Part shown: positions 25,419 through 34,316 of the stretch, piece by piece
Layout: each line of letters opens with the position of its first letter
How positions within the stretch are numbered: the first letter of the stretch is position 1
Source: Candidatus Blautia excrementipullorum
GTDB lineage: Bacteria > Bacillota > Clostridia > Lachnospirales > Lachnospiraceae
Direction of reading: 5' to 3'
Length of the DNA stretch: 58,328 nt
Assembly (NCBI GenBank): GCA_019118645.1
Contig: DWYN01000061.1
Coordinates: forward strand, 1 to 58,328
The notes under the pieces: generated by a model
Seen by the model: the letters and a program-made list of their open reading frames with translations, nothing else
Databases searched by the model: none
What the model was told of the DNA's origin: nothing
Made by a program: the position numbers and the translations under genes

Positions 25419-25674
25419 ACAGTTTCGGGACTTTTTTGGACGTCCTTTTTGTATGGACTTTATAAGAATATTTTCAGCAAACAGAGAAAAATAGTGGAAA
25501 TTTGTCTGGTAAAAAGTTATAATGATGTAACGACATAATTCGAAAAAATTTCCCTGAAAAAAAAGGGGATATATGCTGAAAAAACGCAGATATGCAGGAA
25601 AAGAAAATGTTTGGAATAACGAGAAAAAGGATGGGTATATTAAGGATTACAAAATATATTTCAAAGGAGTTACT

Positions 25675-27189
25675 ATGAAGGAGAAAGATGGATCAACAGA
25701 ACAAAGGAGGCCCCGCATCAAAGAGGACGAATTAAAGAATAAGACAGAGGAAGAACGGGACGAATATTTCCGGGAACAGAGAAGAAAGAGGAGGCTGCGC
25801 AGGCAGCAGCAGGAGAGAAGGAGAAAGCTGATCATTCTAGGCGCCACTGCGGCAGTATCTCTGTTTGTGATTATAGGAGCCGCCAGAGGAATTGCAGGAT
25901 TTATCAGCAGCAGAGTCGGTTCTTCCGGAAAGACAGAAACCATGGCAAAAGCTGAGGACACGGAGTCCGGCTCACAGAAAGCCCAGGACAAGGGAGCGGA
26001 GAGCCAGGATCTTCTGGATCAGGCCAATCTTCTGGCAGCCCAGTATGACTATGACAGTGCCATACAGCTTCTGCAGGACAGCAGCGGATATGAAGAAAAC
26101 ACAGAATATCAGAATGCGGTAAAAAGCTTTCAGGAGACAAAGGCTACCTGCAAGCCGTGGCCGCTTGAGGAGGTAACTCATGTTTTCTATCATACGTTGA
26201 TTAAGGATCCGTCCAAGGCTTTTGACGGAGACTACAAAGCGGCGGATTATAATCAGGTTATGACAACGATAGACGAATTTAACAAGATTACGCAGACCAT
26301 GTATGACAAGGGCTACGTGATGGTCAGCATATATGATATGGCCAGTGTCAGCGAGGACGGCACGGTAACGCCGGGGGAGATCCTTCTTCCTCCGGGGAAA
26401 ATTCCGTTTGTGCTTTCTCAGGACGATGTGTGCTATTATCATTATATGGACGGCGACGGCTATGCGTCGAAACTGATTGTGGATGATGAGGGCAAAATCC
26501 GCAACGAATATATTGAGGACGACGGCAGTGTTTCCGTAGGAGATTATGATATGGTTCCTCTCATTGACCGTTTTGTAGAGCAGCACCCGGACTTTTCTTA
26601 CAGGGGAGCCAGGGGAATCGTGGCGCTGACGGGATATAACGGAATTCTTGGATACCGCACAGATATAAGCTATGAGACCCGCCCGGACGATCTTGACCAG
26701 GACAAGGTGGAATGGCTGGACAGCCATCCGGATTTTAACCTGGAGGAGGAAAGAGCAGGAGCCAAGAAAGTGGCGGATGCCATGAAGGCAGAGGGATGGC
26801 TTTTTGCCAGCCATACCTGGGGCCATCAGAATATTGGACAGATTGATTTGACCCATCTTCAGACGGATACACAGAAATTTAAGGATAACGTAGACCCTCT
26901 GATCGGAGGAACGGACATTATTATCTTTGCTTTCGGAACGGACCTCACCGCGCAGGAAGACTACTCGGGGGATAAATTTGAATATTTGAAAAGTGTGGGA
27001 TATAATTATTTCTGCAATGTAGATTCCAGCAAGTATTTTGTACAGATTCGCGACAGATATTTCCGGCAGGGAAGAAGAAACCTGGATGGATACCGAATGT
27101 ATTATAATCCGGAGCTTCTGGAAGATCTGTTTGACGCAAAAGAGGTCTTTGATCCGTCCAGACCGACGCCTGTTCCGCCTATGGGATAA
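25675..27189 (+). CDS. Membrane-anchored NodB-like polysaccharide deacetylase, paralog 1
   Basis: A 504-residue protein: basic cytoplasmic N-terminus (many Arg/Lys/Glu to about residue 58), one helix (LIILGATAAVSLFVIIGAA), a Ser/Glu linker, a short TPR-like helical pair (LLDQANLLAAQYDYDSAIQLL), then an extracellular deacetylase-like domain. The NodB metal residues seem to be D-D in VLSQDDV and the two His of SHTWGH. The first motif departs from the usual TFDDG, so activity on N-acetylated sugars is likely but not certain. The ATG at 25675 follows AAAGGAG. The next gene encodes a close paralog, separated by a 13-bp hairpin. Confidence 0.75.
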   Translation: MKEKDGSTEQRRPRIKEDELKNKTEEERDEYFREQRRKRRLRRQQQERRRKLIILGATAAVSLFVIIGAARGIAGFISSRVGSSGKTETMAKAEDTESGSQKAQDKGAESQDLLDQANLLAAQYDYDSAIQLLQDSSGYEENTEYQNAVKSFQETKATCKPWPLEEVTHVFYHTLIKDPSKAFDGDYKAADYNQVMTTIDEFNKITQTMYDKGYVMVSIYDMASVSEDGTVTPGEILLPPGKIPFVLSQDDVCYYHYMDGDGYASKLIVDDEGKIRNEYIEDDGSVSVGDYDMVPLIDRFVEQHPDFSYRGARGIVALTGYNGILGYRTDISYETRPDDLDQDKVEWLDSHPDFNLEEERAGAKKVADAMKAEGWLFASHTWGHQNIGQIDLTHLQTDTQKFKDNVDPLIGGTDIIIFAFGTDLTAQEDYSGDKFEYLKSVGYNYFCNVDSSKYFVQIRDRYFRQGRRNLDGYRMYYNPELLEDLFDAKEVFDPSRPTPVPPMG

Positions 27190-27205
27190 AGGCCTGGGAC
27201 ACAGT

Positions 27206-27240
27206 CAAATCCGCCGGATAAAGTCTTTCCGGCGGATTTG
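27206..27240 (+). terminator. Hairpin between the two deacetylase paralogs
   Basis: CAAATCCGCCGGA (27206-27218) pairs perfectly with TCCGGCGGATTTG (27228-27240). No T-run follows, so it may be a partial terminator or an mRNA-stabilising structure. Confidence 0.5.
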
Positions 27241-27298
27241 TGCAAGGTGATTGTTTTGGGGAAGGGACAGAAGAAACAGAAGAAAGGGGAACATAAAT

Positions 27299-28741
27299 AT
27301 GAGAAAAAGAGCTGCGGTACTGGCTCTGATACTATGCGCGGCCGCAGTACTGACTGCCGGCGGTCTGACTCCATTTTCGCAAAGGAATCTGAAGAGTGCA
27401 GGTCAGAAAACAGAAGTGACAGCTTTGCCTGAGAGCCTGTCTCAGGAAGAGGGCAGCAGCGAAGAAGATACCGCAACAGCAGAAAAAGAAGATGCAGGAG
27501 AGAAAAAAGACACAGAAGGAGAGCAGTCTGATGAGACGGAAACATCAGGGGATAGCCAGTCTGTTCTTGAACAGGCGCAGACGATGTACGCCCAGTACGA
27601 TTATGACGGGGCTATTCTTCTTCTGAAGGGGCAGGAGGACTTTACATCCAATAAAGACTATATGGATCTTGCGGCCAGATGCCAGGTGGCCAGGGAATCC
27701 CTGGTGGAGTATCCTCTTGAGCAGATCACCCATGTGTTTTTCCATACGCTGATTTATGATACATCCAAAGCTTTCGACGGAGATTCAGACGAAGGCGGAT
27801 ATAATCAGATGATGACCACTGTGGATGAGTTTAACAAGATCATTGAGAGTATGTATGAGAAAGGCTACGTTCTGGTAAGCCCTCATGATATGGCAACCGT
27901 CAGCGAGGACGGTACTGTCAGCAGAGGGAAAATTATGCTTCCGGAGGGGAAAATTCCCTTTGTGCTTTCTCAGGACGATGTAAGTTATTATCATTATATG
28001 GACGGCGACGGTTTCGCTTCCCGCCTTGTTCTGGATGAAAACGGGCAGGTTAAGGCGGAATATATAGAGGATGATGGCAGTGTCTCCGTAGGCAATTATG
28101 ATCTTGTCCCCATTCTGGATGATTTTATCAGGGAACATCCGGATTTTTCCTACCACGGAAGGAAGGGAATTCTTGCCATGACCGGCTACAATGGCGTTCT
28201 GGGATACAGGACGGATATTGCCTATAAAACCAGGGAGAACCTCCAGGACGACCAGAAGGCTTTCCTGGACAGTCATCCGGACTTTGATTACGATAAAGAG
28301 GTGGCGGAAGCCACAAAAGTAGCTGAGGCCATGAAAGCCAGCGGCTGGGAGTTTGCCAGTCATACCTGGGGCCATTTAAATGCCACGGACCGCAGCGCGG
28401 AGGATCTGAAAACCGATAATGAGAAGTGGGAAGCCTATGTGGCCCCGATTCTTGGGAAGACAGATATGATCATCTTTGCCTTCGGCGCCGATATCGGCGG
28501 ATGGGAAGGATATTCCATGGACAATGAAAAATTCGCCTATTATAAGAGCAGGGGTTACGACTATTACTGCAATGTGGATTCCAGCCAGTATTTTGTCCAG
28601 ATTTCAGATCAGTATTTCCGACAGGGAAGAAGAAACCTTGACGGGTATCGGATGTATTATAATCCGGATATGCTCAGCGACCTTTTTGACGTGTCGCAGG
28701 TCTTTGATCCATCCAGACCGACGCCTGTTCCAGAAATGTAG
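27299..28741 (+). CDS. Secreted NodB-like polysaccharide deacetylase, paralog 2
   Basis: A 480-residue paralog of the preceding protein. From the helical repeat (AQTMYAQYDYDGAILLL) to the shared end DPSRPTPVP the two align almost without gaps, with identical motifs such as HVFFHTLI versus HVFYHTLI, VLSQDDV, YYHYMDGDG and SHTWGH. The N-terminus differs: here a cleavable-looking signal peptide or single anchor (AAVLALILCAAAVLTAGGL) replaces the long basic cytoplasmic region, and a Glu/Asp/Thr linker follows. The ATG at 27299 follows AAAGGGGA. The pair looks like a tandem duplication whose copies changed their mode of membrane attachment. Confidence 0.75.
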   Translation: MRKRAAVLALILCAAAVLTAGGLTPFSQRNLKSAGQKTEVTALPESLSQEEGSSEEDTATAEKEDAGEKKDTEGEQSDETETSGDSQSVLEQAQTMYAQYDYDGAILLLKGQEDFTSNKDYMDLAARCQVARESLVEYPLEQITHVFFHTLIYDTSKAFDGDSDEGGYNQMMTTVDEFNKIIESMYEKGYVLVSPHDMATVSEDGTVSRGKIMLPEGKIPFVLSQDDVSYYHYMDGDGFASRLVLDENGQVKAEYIEDDGSVSVGNYDLVPILDDFIREHPDFSYHGRKGILAMTGYNGVLGYRTDIAYKTRENLQDDQKAFLDSHPDFDYDKEVAEATKVAEAMKASGWEFASHTWGHLNATDRSAEDLKTDNEKWEAYVAPILGKTDMIIFAFGADIGGWEGYSMDNEKFAYYKSRGYDYYCNVDSSQYFVQISDQYFRQGRRNLDGYRMYYNPDMLSDLFDVSQVFDPSRPTPVPEM

Positions 28742-28827
28742 TCTGCTTTGCTGAGAAAGACCGGACAGGGGAACCGGGAGGAGCCCGGTACAGAAATATG
28801 GTTTTATCAAAAAGAAGGGAGTCAATT

Positions 28828-30123
28828 ATGAAGAAAAAAACAGTTTTAGCTATGTTGATCATGTGCATGGCTTTCAGCTCCGCAGCATGCGGAAATGAAA
28901 AGGAGGGCAGCACCGCTCAGACGGAAGAGACAGCTGAGGGAGAAACCGGCGGAAACGAGACAGAAGGCGCTTCTGAGGACGGCGAAGAGGCGGAGAAAGT
29001 CCGGCTGGTTTCCGTAAGCGATGTTTCTGACTATGTGACCATAGGAACATATAAAGGACTTGAACTGGATAATATTGTCCAGCCTGTTTCTGACGAAGAT
29101 GTGGAGGCAGAGATTGAATACCGCCTTCAGGACAGCAGCGAGGAAGTAACAGACGGAACAGTGGAAGAGGGCGACTTTGCGACAGTGAACTTTACCGGCA
29201 CAATCGACGGCCAGGATTTTGAAGGCGGGACAGAAGAAGACTATGATTTCACTGTGGGCGACAGCGGAATGGTGTCGGATTTTGACAACGGCGTGATCGG
29301 CATGAAAAAGGGAGAGACAAAGGAAGTGACCGTGGCTTTTCCGGAAGATTACTATGACCCTGCGGTGGCGGGAAAAACTGCCGTTTACGAGATTACCCTG
29401 CAGAAATTTACAAGAGCTCCAGAGCTTACAGACGAATGGGTGGCGGAGAATTCAGACGTAAAGACGACAGACGAATACCGGCAGGCGGTAAAAGCAGAGC
29501 TTGAAGAAAACGCAAATGAGATGGCGAAACTGGATTTGTATGCCAGCGCATGGACAATGGTTCTGGACGCTTCGGAGGTGAAAGAGTATCCGCAGGAGGA
29601 TCTGGATGCGGCCGTTCAGGCGTATAAGGATCTGAATGATCAGTATATTCAGGAAGCCGGAATGGACATGAGCGAATTTCTGGAGTCGCAGGGCATCACT
29701 GAGGAGGAATACGAAGAAGAATGTACCCGCTATGCTGAGGCTAAAGTGGAACAGAACCTGATTGTACAGGGAATTATGGACCAGGAGGGCCTAAGCTTCG
29801 AGGACCAGGAAACTCAGGAACTGCAGGGTCAGCTGATTCAGGAGTACGGTGTGACAGATATCAATCAAATGGTAGAGATTTATGGACAGCAGGAAGTAAA
29901 CGAGTCCCTGGCTCTGCTCAGAGTTGAGAAATTTATTGTAGACAACGCCACGATTGATGAAAAAGTAGGCGGAGGAGACGATCTTGCTGAAAACGAAGAC
30001 GCCGTAACTGAGAATGAGGCCTACGATACGGGAATAGAAGGGGATGAATCCGGCGATTACGCAGACGCAGGTGCGGATGATATGGAAATGGAAGAAACGG
30101 ATGACGTTGTAGTGGAAGAGTAA
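28828..30123 (+). CDS. Trigger-factor-like lipoprotein (FKBP-type peptidyl-prolyl isomerase)
   Basis: A 431-residue predicted lipoprotein. The signal peptide ends in lipobox SAAC near residue 20. An acidic linker leads to a trigger-factor-type FKBP domain (VEEGDFATVNFTGTIDGQDF, KKGETKEVTVAFPEDYYDPAVAGKTAVYEI) and a helical trigger-factor C-terminal-like domain (about 230-390). The ribosome-binding N-terminal domain of cytosolic Tig is absent. It ends in an acidic tail rich in Glu and Asp. It probably folds secreted proteins outside the membrane. GAAGGGAG precedes the ATG at 28828. nagA follows after 22 bases. Confidence 0.85.
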   Translation: MKKKTVLAMLIMCMAFSSAACGNEKEGSTAQTEETAEGETGGNETEGASEDGEEAEKVRLVSVSDVSDYVTIGTYKGLELDNIVQPVSDEDVEAEIEYRLQDSSEEVTDGTVEEGDFATVNFTGTIDGQDFEGGTEEDYDFTVGDSGMVSDFDNGVIGMKKGETKEVTVAFPEDYYDPAVAGKTAVYEITLQKFTRAPELTDEWVAENSDVKTTDEYRQAVKAELEENANEMAKLDLYASAWTMVLDASEVKEYPQEDLDAAVQAYKDLNDQYIQEAGMDMSEFLESQGITEEEYEEECTRYAEAKVEQNLIVQGIMDQEGLSFEDQETQELQGQLIQEYGVTDINQMVEIYGQQEVNESLALLRVEKFIVDNATIDEKVGGGDDLAENEDAVTENEAYDTGIEGDESGDYADAGADDMEMEETDDVVVEE

Positions 30124-30145
30124 GCAGACGGAAGGAGATAAAGAA

Positions 30146-31249
30146 ATGATTATTAAAAACGGAGCGGTTTTTCAGGAAGACGGAACTTTTTGCAAAGAAA
30201 CTCTCTATATCGAAGATCATAAGCTGGTAGATTCCGAAGACAAGGTGACGGATAAGACAGAAGTAGACGCAGAGGGACTTCTGGCGATTCCGGGACTTGT
30301 GGACATTCACAGTCACGGAGCCTTTGGCTATGATTTTTCTGACGGGGACCCGGAGGGACTTAAGGAAATCCTCAGGTATGAAAAACGCAGCGGAATTACC
30401 TCCTATTGTCCTACATCCATGACTCTTCCAAAAGACCGTCTTGAGAAGATCTTCAACAGTATTAACGATGCCGGTACAGGGGAGGATATGGCTGCGGTAA
30501 GAGGAATCAACATGGAGGGCCCGTTTCTGGATCCCAAGAAGAAGGGGGCTCATGTGGAGGAATGGATCTGCCGTCCGGATGCAGCGTATTTTCGCGAGCT
30601 GAACCGGCTGTCCGGAAACCGGGTGAAGCTGGTAACTCTTGCGCCGAATGTGGACGGCGCCATGGAGTTTATTAAGGAGGTTCACGAGGAAGTATGCATT
30701 TCCCTGGGACATACTTCCGCGGATTATGACTGCTCCGCCAGGGCCATAGAGCTGGGCGCCCACCACCTGACACATCTTTACAATGCCATGCCGCCTCTGG
30801 CGCACAGAGAACCCGGACTGATCGGGGCGGCTGTGGATGATCCCCAGTGCATGGCGGAGCTGATCTGCGACGGATACCATATACATCCTTCCGCAGTCAG
30901 GATTGCTTTCCGCCTCTTCGGACCGGAGAGAATGATTCTGGTAAGCGACTCTATGAGAGCTGTGGGAATGGAAGACGGCGTCTATGAACTGGGCGGACAG
31001 AAAGTGTTCATGAAAAACAGAAAGGCGACTTTGGAGGACGGAACGATTGCCGGTTCTGCAACAAATCTTTTTGACTGTATGCGCAAAGCTGTGGAATTTA
31101 AGATTCCTCTGGATCAGGCGGTCTTTGCGGCCACCAGAAATCCGGCGAAGAGCATAGGCATTTATGACCAGGTGGGATCTCTGTCTGTGGGGAAAGAGGC
31201 GGACATTCTTCTTGTGACGGAAGATCTGGAGCTGAAGAGGGTCATCTGA
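30146..31249 (+). CDS. nagA: N-acetylglucosamine-6-phosphate deacetylase
   Basis: A 367-residue amidohydrolase that converts GlcNAc-6-P to GlcN-6-P in amino-sugar and wall recycling. The metal motif HSHG appears in GLVDIHSHGAFGYD near residue 52, and further family sites are the NMEGPFL Glu, SLGHTSADYD His, HLTHLYNAMPPL His and LVSDSMRA Asp. Length is slightly below the usual 380. The ATG follows AAGGAG. No nagB is present. Its position among wall deacetylases fits handling of GlcNAc from peptidoglycan. Confidence 0.94.
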   Translation: MIIKNGAVFQEDGTFCKETLYIEDHKLVDSEDKVTDKTEVDAEGLLAIPGLVDIHSHGAFGYDFSDGDPEGLKEILRYEKRSGITSYCPTSMTLPKDRLEKIFNSINDAGTGEDMAAVRGINMEGPFLDPKKKGAHVEEWICRPDAAYFRELNRLSGNRVKLVTLAPNVDGAMEFIKEVHEEVCISLGHTSADYDCSARAIELGAHHLTHLYNAMPPLAHREPGLIGAAVDDPQCMAELICDGYHIHPSAVRIAFRLFGPERMILVSDSMRAVGMEDGVYELGGQKVFMKNRKATLEDGTIAGSATNLFDCMRKAVEFKIPLDQAVFAATRNPAKSIGIYDQVGSLSVGKEADILLVTEDLELKRVI

Positions 31250-31274
31250 TCGAAAAAAGAAGCCAAATGTGCTA

Positions 31275-31303
31275 TTGTATTTTGCCGCTAAATGAAGTAT
31301 GAT
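31275..31303 (+). promoter_or_regulatory. Promoter of the third deacetylase gene
   Basis: TTGTAT (31275-31280) and TATGAT (31298-31303), spacer 17, in the 142-base gap after nagA. Confidence 0.5.
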
Positions 31304-31391
31304 GGCAAGTGGAAAATTAAGAGACATGTCCGGCAGATAGGAAAAGGGATGACGGACAGAAAAATACAGAATTAGTAGCAGGTGGGTAACA

Positions 31392-32732
31392 ATGGATAAG
31401 AGGGTTTTGCGCGAGAGAATGCGCAGAAAACAGCGCCAGCTAAGGCGAAGGAAGATTATGCGCCTTGTGGGATATGTGATAGGAGTTGTCCTTGTAGTCA
31501 CATTTCTGGTAAGAGGGGTGATTCTTCCCATTGCCCGGGGAATTGGAGGAAAAGATGCCGATAAGCCGGTGGAGATCCAGGCGGAGACAACCGAGACGGC
31601 GGCGGCCGACCCGGATGCGGCGATCAGAAAACCCTTAAAGGGAAAGGGTGATCTGACGAAAGCTTCCGATCTGACAGCCGGATGGCATGAAGACGAAAAC
31701 GGAAAATGGTATCAGAACTTTGACGGTACATACTATGCCGGAGGTTTTCAGGAAATTGACGGCGTTACTTACTCTTTTGACGACAATGGATACATACAGA
31801 CCGGATGGGTCAGCAACGGATATGATGACCTGTATTTCAATGAGGACGGTTCCTACAATCCGGATAAACATAAAACAAGAATTGCTCTGACTTTCGACGA
31901 TGGACCCGGAGAGTACACAGACCAGCTTCTTGACTGTCTTGAAGAAAATAATGCGCATGCTACATTTTTTATGCTGGGACAGAATGTGGGAAACTGGGAG
32001 TCCACGGTACAGAGAATGGTGGATATCGGCTGCGAGATTGGCAGCCACAGCTATGATCATCCGGATCTTCTCAGCCTGTCAGAGGAGGAAATTCAGAATC
32101 AGTTCCAGAAAACAGACGATGCACTGAAACAGGCGTGCGGACAGCCGGCTTCGGTGGCGAGGGCTCCATATGGATCGGCCAATCAGACCGTATATGATAT
32201 TGTCCAGAAGCCATTTTTTATGTGGTCTCTTGATACGCAGGACTGGTCGCTGCTGAACGTGGATGCCGACTACAATGCTGTTATGAACGGCGACCTTACA
32301 GACGGCTCCATTATACTGATGCATGATATCCACGAACCTTCCGTTCAGGCTGCTGTTAAATTAATTCCGGATCTTCTGGAGAAGGGATACAAACTGATGA
32401 CTGTCAGCGAGCTGGCCGAGGCGAAAGGTGTGGATCTGCAGTATGCATCCTACACAGATTTCTGGGACAGCTCCATGGAGAGCGGCCTGGTGGCCGGATA
32501 CGAAGGCAGCACATCTTCTGAGGATGAGAATTCTGACGGTTCCGGCGGCGATGTCTCCGATGGAGATTCCGGCGAAGAAACTTTTGATGATGGAAGCGGG
32601 GATTACAGCGACGGAAGTGATGATTCCGGCTATAGTGACGGCTCCGGGGATTACAGTGACGGAAGCGATGATTCCAGCTACAGCGATGACTCCGGAGATG
32701 AGTACTGTGAGGAAGATTCAGGAGAATACTGA
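31392..32732 (+). CDS. Peptidoglycan/polysaccharide deacetylase with wall-binding repeats and acidic tail
   Basis: A 446-residue type II membrane protein: basic N-terminus, helix at about 25-48, then Trp/Tyr/Gly choline-binding-like repeats (GWHEDENGKWYQNFDG, GVTYSFDDNGYIQTGW) at about 97-145, then a complete carbohydrate esterase 4 NodB domain. All five motifs are visible: TFDDGPGEYT (motif 1), SHSYDHPDL (2), RAPYGS (3), SLDTQDW (4) and ILMHDIH (5). The last ~75 residues are a low-complexity tail of repeated Ser-Asp-Gly-Tyr units. It should remove acetyl groups from GlcNAc or MurNAc in the wall, giving lysozyme resistance. The start has GTAGCAGGTGGG upstream, a weak site. Confidence 0.9.
   Translation: MDKRVLRERMRRKQRQLRRRKIMRLVGYVIGVVLVVTFLVRGVILPIARGIGGKDADKPVEIQAETTETAAADPDAAIRKPLKGKGDLTKASDLTAGWHEDENGKWYQNFDGTYYAGGFQEIDGVTYSFDDNGYIQTGWVSNGYDDLYFNEDGSYNPDKHKTRIALTFDDGPGEYTDQLLDCLEENNAHATFFMLGQNVGNWESTVQRMVDIGCEIGSHSYDHPDLLSLSEEEIQNQFQKTDDALKQACGQPASVARAPYGSANQTVYDIVQKPFFMWSLDTQDWSLLNVDADYNAVMNGDLTDGSIILMHDIHEPSVQAAVKLIPDLLEKGYKLMTVSELAEAKGVDLQYASYTDFWDSSMESGLVAGYEGSTSSEDENSDGSGGDVSDGDSGEETFDDGSGDYSDGSDDSGYSDGSGDYSDGSDDSSYSDDSGDEYCEEDSGEY
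32590..32690 (+). repeat. In-frame coding repeat (acidic tail)
   Basis: Imperfect direct repeats based on GGGGATTACAGCGACGGAAG encode tandem GDYSDGSDDSGYSDGS units at the deacetylase C-terminus. Such repeats vary in copy number by slippage or recombination. Confidence 0.7.
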
Positions 32733-32771
32733 CACATCAGCCGGCTGAAAAAGAAAATACAATTTGGAGAG

Positions 32772-32808
32772 GAGGGGACAGCTTTTGGGAACAGAAGCTG
32801 TCCCCTCG
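32772..32808 (+). terminator. Strong hairpin after the deacetylase
   Basis: GAGGGGACAGCTT pairs perfectly with AAGCTGTCCCCTC (13 bp). No T-run follows on either strand, so termination efficiency is uncertain. Confidence 0.55.
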
Positions 32809-32847
32809 CTGTACGGCAAATATTTGCCGCTGTCATGGTTTCCTTTG

Positions 32848-32876
32848 TTGACAGAAACAATGCAGATTAGTATAAT
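32848..32876 (+). promoter_or_regulatory. Consensus promoter of the GH13-glgB unit
   Basis: TTGACA (32848-32853) and TATAAT (32871-32876), both perfect, with a 17-base spacer, 61 bases before the GTG start. Confidence 0.8.
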
Positions 32877-32937
32877 ATGTCTATAAAAATACTTGAAAAC
32901 AATGCATTTTATGTGCAGATTACTGGAGGGCAACGTA

Positions 32938-34290
32938 GTGGGCAGATGGTTTGAAGAAGCAGTATTTTATCACATGTATCCAATTGGAATGACAGGGGCG
33001 CCGAGAAGAAATGAGCAGACAGAGGTAACGCACCGTTTTGACAGTCTGACGGAGTGGCTGCCCCATATTAAAGATCTGGGATGCACAGCAATATATATAG
33101 GACCCCTGTTTGAATCTACTTCGCATGGGTATGATACGAAAGATTACAAGCTGGTGGACAGAAGACTGGGAGACAATGAAGATTTTAAGAAGTTTGTGGA
33201 GGAGGCACATAAACTGGATATCCGGGTAGTTGTGGACGGCGTGTTCAACCATACAGGCCGGGAATTTTTTGCTTTTCAGGATATTCAGAAAAACAGAGAA
33301 AATTCTCCTTATTGCAGCTGGTATAAGGGCGTTAACTTCGGATGGAACAGTCCGTATAATGACGGCTTCGGATACGAGGCATGGAGAAACTGTTTTGAAC
33401 TGGTAAATCTGAATCTCCAGGAACCGAAAGTGCGGGAATATCTGCTGGATGTAATCGGATTCTGGATTGATGAGTTTGACATTGACGGTATCCGCCTCGA
33501 CTGTGCGGACTGTCTGGAATTCTCTTTTATGGAGGATATGCGGCGGTTTACCAATGAGAAGAAAGAAGATTTCTGGCTGATGGGAGAAGTGATTCACGGG
33601 GACTACAGCCGGTATGTGAAGCCGGAAATGCTGGACTCAGTGACAAATTATGAGCTGCATAAAGGATTATATTCCGGGCATAATGACCATAACTATTTTG
33701 AGATCGCACACACCATCCGCCGGGAATTTGACGCCGCCGGAGGTATTTATAAGGGGCTGAAGCTCTATTCTTTTGTGGATAATCATGATGTGGACAGGAT
33801 TGCGTCAAAGCTGAATGTCCCGGGACATATTTATCCGGTATACACGCTTTTATTTACACTTCCCGGCATACCGTCCATTTATTACGGATCAGAATGGGGA
33901 ATCAAAGGAAGAAAAGAGGGGGCTAACGATGATCCTCTGCGGCCGGCGGTAGATCTGAAGAAAGCTCTGGAGAATCCGGATGATCCGAAACTCCTGGAAT
34001 GGGTGAAGACTCTCGGAAAGATCCATAAAGAACAGCCGGCTCTCTGGGACGGCAGATACCAGGAGCTGCTTCTGACAAACCGACAGTATGCCTTTGCCAG
34101 AATTTTCGGAGAAGAAGGCGTTGTAGTTGCTGTCAATAATGACGAAAATCCGGCGGAACTCCGTATCCGCGTGCCGATGGACGGAAAAACTTATACAAGT
34201 CTGACCGACGGAAGCGAAGGGGATGTTGAAAACGGAAGCCTTTGTGTAACGCTTCAGCCGAATGAAAGCCGGATTTTTGCTTTTGCATAA
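32938..34290 (+). CDS. Glycoside hydrolase family 13 enzyme (alpha-amylase-like)
   Basis: A 450-residue cytoplasmic GH13 protein for alpha-1,4-glucans or maltodextrins. The conserved regions are DGVFNHTG (region I), DGIRLDCAD (region II, nucleophile Asp), GEVIHGDY (region III, acid/base Glu) and FVDNHDVDRI (region IV). There is no signal peptide and no N-terminal carbohydrate module, so the substrate is intracellular. A GTG at 32938 is chosen since TGGAGGG (32924-32930) lies seven bases upstream; the open frame reaches back to an ATG at 32893 with no site. glgB follows after 26 bases, forming a glucan operon. Amylase, cyclomaltodextrinase or glucosidase activity cannot be separated. Confidence 0.88.
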   Translation: MGRWFEEAVFYHMYPIGMTGAPRRNEQTEVTHRFDSLTEWLPHIKDLGCTAIYIGPLFESTSHGYDTKDYKLVDRRLGDNEDFKKFVEEAHKLDIRVVVDGVFNHTGREFFAFQDIQKNRENSPYCSWYKGVNFGWNSPYNDGFGYEAWRNCFELVNLNLQEPKVREYLLDVIGFWIDEFDIDGIRLDCADCLEFSFMEDMRRFTNEKKEDFWLMGEVIHGDYSRYVKPEMLDSVTNYELHKGLYSGHNDHNYFEIAHTIRREFDAAGGIYKGLKLYSFVDNHDVDRIASKLNVPGHIYPVYTLLFTLPGIPSIYYGSEWGIKGRKEGANDDPLRPAVDLKKALENPDDPKLLEWVKTLGKIHKEQPALWDGRYQELLLTNRQYAFARIFGEEGVVVAVNNDENPAELRIRVPMDGKTYTSLTDGSEGDVENGSLCVTLQPNESRIFAFA

Positions 34291-34316
34291 AAACAGAACA
34301 GGGAGGTAGTTTTGAG

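Noticed and set aside
29933-31531. A 532-codon minus-strand frame across nagA
   Set aside because: It is antisense to nagA and flanking genes with intact motifs, and the predicted product has no recognisable domain and is Arg/His/Pro-rich at its end.
32590-32690. Short direct repeats resembling a satellite
   Set aside because: They encode the acidic tail of the deacetylase and remain in frame.
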